Shown here piece after piece: positions 60,382 through 64,000 of a DNA stretch of 64,000 nucleotides. This DNA is from Clostridium magnum DSM 2767 (GTDB lineage: Bacteria > Bacillota > Clostridia > Clostridiales > Clostridiaceae): NCBI RefSeq assembly GCF_001623875.1, contig NZ_LWAE01000014.1:1-64000 (forward strand), written 5' to 3'. Position numbers and translations under genes: made by a program. Positions within the stretch are counted from its first letter, which is position 1. Every line of letters starts with the position of its first letter. The notes beneath the pieces are model-generated. The model was not told where the DNA came from. It made no database searches and saw nothing but the letters and a program-made list of their open reading frames with translations.

Positions 60382-60424
60382 TTTTCCACATATTCTCCAC
60401 AAAACAATTCACATCTTATCTACA
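60382..60424. promoter_or_regulatory. Cluster of DnaA-box-like sites
   Basis: TTTTCCACA (60382), TTCTCCACA (60393) and TTATCTACA (60416) each differ by one base from TTATCCACA, in the same direction and spaced 11 and 23 bp, about whole helix turns. The flanks are very AT-rich. They lie about 145 bp before the Spo0E-like gene. The rest of 59978-60568 shows a CACTTTAATA direct repeat (about 60347 and 60360) and no gene. Confidence 0.4.
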
Positions 60425-60568
60425 GAATTTATGTATGTTTATGTAATAATGTGTGTTTTAATGACTAACAAAACATCTGCTTAATTTTTTATAATCTGAT
60501 AGAATAAAAGAGTGCTAAAATGAAATGAATAATTATGACATAAAATCAAATTAGGAGGGTAATAGAGC

Positions 60569-60727
60569 ATGAATAAAGGAACTTTAGATAAAGAAATCAA
60601 TAGCTTAAAAGAAACTCTCTATACTTTGATGACATATAGTAATCTAACTGATGATACTGTAGTTGAATGTAGCCAAAAATTAGACAAGCTTATAGTTGAA
60701 TATCAAAATCAGAAAAACTTTTCCTAA
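60569..60727 (+). CDS. Spo0E-like aspartyl-phosphate phosphatase
   Basis: 52 residues, two helices. LDKEINSLKETLYTLM and VVECSQKLDKLIVEYQ carry the Spo0E-family SQxLD signature. Members dephosphorylate Spo0A-P and so restrain sporulation. GGAGGG lies 9 bases before ATG. A hairpin follows at 60746. The gene fits the usual size for this family. Confidence 0.85.
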   Translation: MNKGTLDKEINSLKETLYTLMTYSNLTDDTVVECSQKLDKLIVEYQNQKNFS

Positions 60728-60745
60728 AGTTTCAGACTTTATAAA

Positions 60746-60773
60746 AACTCACAAGCATTTCTACTTGTGAGTT
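60746..60773. terminator. Bidirectional terminator
   Basis: AACTCACAAG pairs with CTTGTGAGTT around an 8-nt loop. A T5 run follows on the minus strand. It is shared by the convergent Spo0E-like gene and the acidic-protein gene. Confidence 0.75.
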
Positions 60774-60793
60774 ATATATTAATTTTCATTTAA

Positions 60794-61192
60794 TTACTCA
60801 TCTATTTTCTTTAAAACTTCATCTAAATCTATGCTTTTACCTTTTTCATAGAACACAGCTATAAATTCATTATAATCATAATTCTCTCTGTCTATTTCAT
60901 AAGACATATACTGTGCCTCTACACTCAATTCTTCCATTAGCTCTTCAATTATTTCACCGGTACTATCTACAGCTAATTCATTTAGGTAAGGTAGTAAAAA
61001 TTCATCATACCACGAATCCCCTTCCTCTTCATCTTCACTTTCATCACTAGCATAAGCCCTAGCAGCACTTAGTTCATCTTCATCAAAATCATAATAGAAT
61101 CTAAGTACAAGCACTTCACCATCATTGTTTATTTCCTGAACCTCTTCTAAGTCATTATTTAACAAAAAATTAATTATTTTTTCTTTCTCCAT
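60794..61192 (-). CDS. Conserved acidic hypothetical protein, 132 residues
   Basis: Strongly acidic, with an acidic block (DESEDEEEGD about 50-60) between a beta-rich start (VLVLRFYYDFDEDEL) and a helical end (YDYNEFIAVFYEKGKSIDLDEVLKKIDE). It has the look of a conserved clostridial protein of unknown function. GGAG precedes ATG. No membrane segment. Confidence 0.7.
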   Translation of the reverse strand: MEKEKIINFLLNNDLEEVQEINNDGEVLVLRFYYDFDEDELSAARAYASDESEDEEEGDSWYDEFLLPYLNELAVDSTGEIIEELMEELSVEAQYMSYEIDRENYDYNEFIAVFYEKGKSIDLDEVLKKIDE

Positions 61193-61798
61193 AAAAAACT
61201 CTCCTTATCTTAAAGTAAAAATTTGCTATTAAAATTTCATTTTATTTTACCACAGATGAATTAATTTTACTAATACTTTTGTATTATGTGCGATATTATA
61301 TAAAAAAATTTTATTGCATAATTAATAATTTTTACAAATGATGTAATAAAACCAAATTTAAGACTTTAATTTATATTTCCTCAATTGATACCAACATATT
61401 CATAGATTGCCGTTGAAAAATATAAATATTTTTATATAAATTTACTGCAAAACGGGAAATTTAAATTGTAATAGCTATACAGATAACTAAAGAAAATTTA
61501 TTTATTTTAATTTCCTTATATTCCATTTAAGTATATGTATGTATATATTTTATAAAAATGAATACTTATAAAATTTAAAAATTTTTTTAATATATTGTTT
61601 TTTTTAAAACTACTTTTTATTTTTTTCAATTATTATATAATCAAGTAGCATACAATAAAATCCGTCCAGTTTACTAACAACTAAAAGACTTATTAAAAAA
61701 AACTACTCCTAAAATGGTACAGGCTGGATTAAATTTTATTCGCAATAACCAACGTAAAAACTTCAGACAATGAAATTCTATAAATGGAGGTAATTATA
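61193..61798. other. Long leader/intergenic region before arginase
   Basis: A 606-bp AT-rich gap. AATAAAAT...TCCAG (61654-61669) pairs with CTGGATTAAATTTTATT (61724-61740), giving a long-range stem of about 90 nt close to the arginase start. It does not match a T-box or other riboswitch that I know. Nothing else was seen. Confidence 0.35.
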
Positions 61799-62698
61799 AT
61801 GAATATTAGCTTAATTGGTGTACCAATGTTTTTTGGTTCTGACAAAAAAGGTGCGGATTTTGGTCCAAAGAAACTTAGAGAAAAGAATATAGTAGAAGTT
61901 TTGAATAGGAATAATCATACAGTTTATGATTGTGGAGATATATATGTTGAAAATATAAAAGATCAACAAAAATATGATTATCATTCTACCATGAAATATT
62001 TAAAACCTATAGTTGAAGTAAATAGAAACTTATCTCATCAAGTATATAGTGCCCTTTGTTCTAAAAGCTTTCCTCTTATTATAGGTGGCGACCACTCCTT
62101 AGGACTTGGAAGTATTTCAGGTGTTAGTAAATACTATAAAAATATAGCAGTTATCTGGATAGATGCTCATGGTGATATAAATACCCACGAAACTAGCCCG
62201 ACAGGTAATGTTCATGGTATGCCTCTAGCTGCTGCAATGGGTCTAGGATATAGCGATTTAACAGACCTATATTACAAAGGTATAAAGGTAAAGCCTGAAA
62301 ATGTATTTATAATAGGTGCTAGAGATTTAGATGATGGGGAAAAAGAACTAATAAAGGAACACAATATGACAGTATACTCTACTGAAGATGTTCAAAGAAT
62401 GGGTGTAAAGAAAATGATGGAAGTAATTCATTCTAAGCTGAAAGATAACGAAATTGACGCTGTACACCTAAGTTTTGACATAGATTGTATTGATCCGGAA
62501 TTTGTTCCTGGAACAGGCACTCCTGTAAGACATGGAATGAATGTAATTGAAGCTAAATATATTTTGAAATACTTAATGGAAACTGAACTTGTAAAATCTA
62601 TGGATTTCGTTGAACTAAATCCTAAATTGGACCAAGATGATAAAACTGCCGATTTATGTATTGACTTACTTGCTTGGACTTTTGGATATTTACAATAA
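61799..62698 (+). CDS. rocF: Arginase (ureohydrolase family)
   Basis: 299 residues. Mn-dependent hydrolysis of arginine to ornithine and urea. Metal motifs: GGDHSLGLGSISG, WIDAHGDIN (HxD region) and SFDIDCIDPEFVPGTGTPV. Length and GxGTPxxxG fit arginase best; agmatinase or formimidoglutamase are alternatives within the fold. ATG 61799 follows GGAGG by 8 bases; the ATG at 61784 lies before that site. Confidence 0.87.
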   Translation: MNISLIGVPMFFGSDKKGADFGPKKLREKNIVEVLNRNNHTVYDCGDIYVENIKDQQKYDYHSTMKYLKPIVEVNRNLSHQVYSALCSKSFPLIIGGDHSLGLGSISGVSKYYKNIAVIWIDAHGDINTHETSPTGNVHGMPLAAAMGLGYSDLTDLYYKGIKVKPENVFIIGARDLDDGEKELIKEHNMTVYSTEDVQRMGVKKMMEVIHSKLKDNEIDAVHLSFDIDCIDPEFVPGTGTPVRHGMNVIEAKYILKYLMETELVKSMDFVELNPKLDQDDKTADLCIDLLAWTFGYLQ

Positions 62699-62708
62699 CC
62701 AAAATATA

Positions 62709-62750
62709 AAACCATATATACAGATTAATCTTCTGCATATATGGTTTTTT
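62709..62750. terminator. Terminator between arginase and flavodiiron genes
   Basis: AAACCATATATA and ATATATGGTTT stem with a T6 run on the plus strand and an A-run at the other side, so it can serve both convergent genes. Confidence 0.7.
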
Positions 62751-62760
62751 CATTAACAGT

Positions 62761-63933
62761 TTACATCAACCCTAAGAATTTATCTATAAATTCATCAGCT
62801 TTCTTTAACTCTTCTTCACTTGGCACAAATTTAAACTTAAATCCTTCTTCTACAACTTTAAATTTTAGCGACTTTAATCTATTTGTAATCATTGGAACTC
62901 CTTCACCACTCCAGCCATAGGAACCAAATGCTCCTGCAGCTTTGCCTCTATTTGTAATAGCACATACAAGTGACAGTACATCCCATACAGGTTTAACAGC
63001 ATCCTGATTTATAGTAGGTGATCCAAACAATACACCTGTAGAGCCTTCAACTAAAGGTATTATATCATTAAGATCCATTGAAGTTATCTCATGTGCTTCT
63101 GCTTTTATTCCTTTAGCATTTATTTTTTCAGCTATATATTTAGCAACACTTTCTGTATTTCCATAAGCTGAAATATAGAATATTTGTACATTCTTTTCCT
63201 TAGGAAGTTCTTCTGTAGCCCATTTTTTATAAAGTTCTATATATTTTGTCATATCCTCTACATGAACTGGTCCATGGCTTGGGGCTACAATATCAAATTT
63301 TAAGTCTTTAATTTTATCAAGACCAGCTAATACAAACTTTTTAAATGGTCCCATGATTACATCAAAATAGTATTTTACTTCATCATAATAATCTACACTG
63401 TTGTCTGTAATACTGCCATTCTTAGGACAGTAGTGAGCTCCTAAAAAATCACAAGTGAATATTAGTTCCTTATTCTCTACATAAGTGAACATTGTATCTG
63501 GCCAGTGAAGGTTTGGAGCCATTATGAATTTCAAATTAGTTTTACCTAAACTTAATTCCTGCGGTGCTTCCATACTCTTAAATTCTTTATTAATAATATC
63601 TTTGAGATATATTATAGCAGCTCTGGAGGCTACTACTGTTGCTTCTGGATAAAGTTCCATTAATCTCTTTACCGAACCACTATGGTCTAGCTCTGTGTGC
63701 TGTACAATTATATAATCAACTTTTCTTTCTCCTATTACACCCTTTATATTAGAAATAAATTTATCAAAAAAACCGTCCTTTACTGAATCAACAATAGCTA
63801 CTTTTTCATCATCAATTAAATAAGAATTATAAGTTGTTCCTTCCTTTGTATTCATTATAATATCAAAAACCCTTAAATCTGGATCTTCTACACCAATCCA
63901 ATAAATATTATCCTTTAACTTCACATTACTCAT
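62761..63933 (-). CDS. Flavodiiron protein (FprA-type oxidase)
   Basis: 390 residues, intact. The N-terminal metallo-beta-lactamase-like domain has diiron ligands (HTELDHSG, then HW...CDFLGAHYC and SHGPVH). The C-terminal flavodoxin domain (about 250-390) shows YISAYGNTESVAKYIAEKI, FGSPTINQD and AFGSYGWSGEG. It reduces O2 to water, or NO, and so protects anaerobes. There is no rubredoxin extension, so a separate donor is needed. GGAGG precedes the ATG. Confidence 0.93.
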   Translation of the reverse strand: MSNVKLKDNIYWIGVEDPDLRVFDIIMNTKEGTTYNSYLIDDEKVAIVDSVKDGFFDKFISNIKGVIGERKVDYIIVQHTELDHSGSVKRLMELYPEATVVASRAAIIYLKDIINKEFKSMEAPQELSLGKTNLKFIMAPNLHWPDTMFTYVENKELIFTCDFLGAHYCPKNGSITDNSVDYYDEVKYYFDVIMGPFKKFVLAGLDKIKDLKFDIVAPSHGPVHVEDMTKYIELYKKWATEELPKEKNVQIFYISAYGNTESVAKYIAEKINAKGIKAEAHEITSMDLNDIIPLVEGSTGVLFGSPTINQDAVKPVWDVLSLVCAITNRGKAAGAFGSYGWSGEGVPMITNRLKSLKFKVVEEGFKFKFVPSEEELKKADEFIDKFLGLM

Positions 63934-64000
63934 AATTAAACCTCCTAATAATATATAAATTCTTTTTATTTCCTATATCTTCTTTTATGAAAGTATTTTA

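Noticed and set aside
60382..60424. Chromosomal replication origin
   Set aside because: Only three imperfect DnaA-like boxes and no dnaA, dnaN or rpmH nearby.

Overview
The window looks like chromosome of a low-GC, strictly anaerobic, spore-forming Firmicute, most likely Clostridium in the narrow sense. The grounds are AT-rich coding with AGGAGG-type ribosome sites, the 16S/23S/5S sequences, an AsrABC sulfite reductase operon with an FNT channel, a ferredoxin/NAD(P) electron-bifurcating complex, a flavodiiron protein, class II FBPase (GlpX), HPr kinase and a Spo0E-like phosphatase. The species cannot be fixed by eye.

Layout. 1-1.8 kb: four small genes, every one broken by single-base frameshifts. 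1.8-7.2 kb: a complete rRNA operon on the minus strand (16S-23S-5S-tRNA with CAT anticodon) with tandem promoters. 7.2-14.7 kb (minus): a decayed gene, a structured repeat, then NuoE-, NuoF- and NuoG/GltD-like subunits that fit a Stn-type NADH/NADPH/ferredoxin transhydrogenase, plus an NfnA-like flavoprotein. 15.2-18.9 kb (minus): FNT channel-asrA-asrB-asrC behind a Crp/Fnr-type palindrome. 19.2-20.7 kb (minus): a hypothetical gene, and a YidC-family insertase preceded by a small membrane-protein ORF whose end lies in a 12-bp stem abutting the yidC ribosome site, an arrangement like Bacillus mifM-yidC2.

20.86-36.73 kb is a 15.6-kb integrated element. It is bounded by 159-bp direct repeats (about 96% identical) of the 3' end of a crp/fnr gene. 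A tyrosine integrase gene lies just inside the intact crp copy. Its cargo includes two identical IS4-like insertions, a MITE-like palindrome, a broken methyltransferase, a two-TM protein next to a HEPN-motif protein, a PD-(D/E)XK nuclease fused to a degenerate tyrosine recombinase, two zinc-ribbon membrane proteins (one split by the IS), a group II intron 3' remnant and a HTH protein. Many cargo genes carry single-base frameshifts in A runs, while the roughly 40 kb of core genes carry none.

36.6-41.5 kb (minus): crp, clpA, clpS and a helicase-like/LexA-peptidase fusion in one close-packed run. 41.7-45.4 kb: two convergent ABC-F ATPases. 45.7-54.1 kb (plus): a four-gene run of a 1619-residue HD/helical-repeat/NadD-like/PRTase-like protein, an LDH/MDH-like protein, a flavodoxin-fold oxidoreductase and a PHP phosphoesterase; its function is unknown to me and it is one of the best candidates for an undescribed system. 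54.2-64 kb: holin-like protein, M18 aminopeptidase, CorA, 5-formyl-THF cyclo-ligase, HprK, DUF896 protein, GlpX, Spo0E-like phosphatase, an acidic protein, arginase and a flavodiiron protein.

All homology statements come from recognising motifs by eye; no database search was run.
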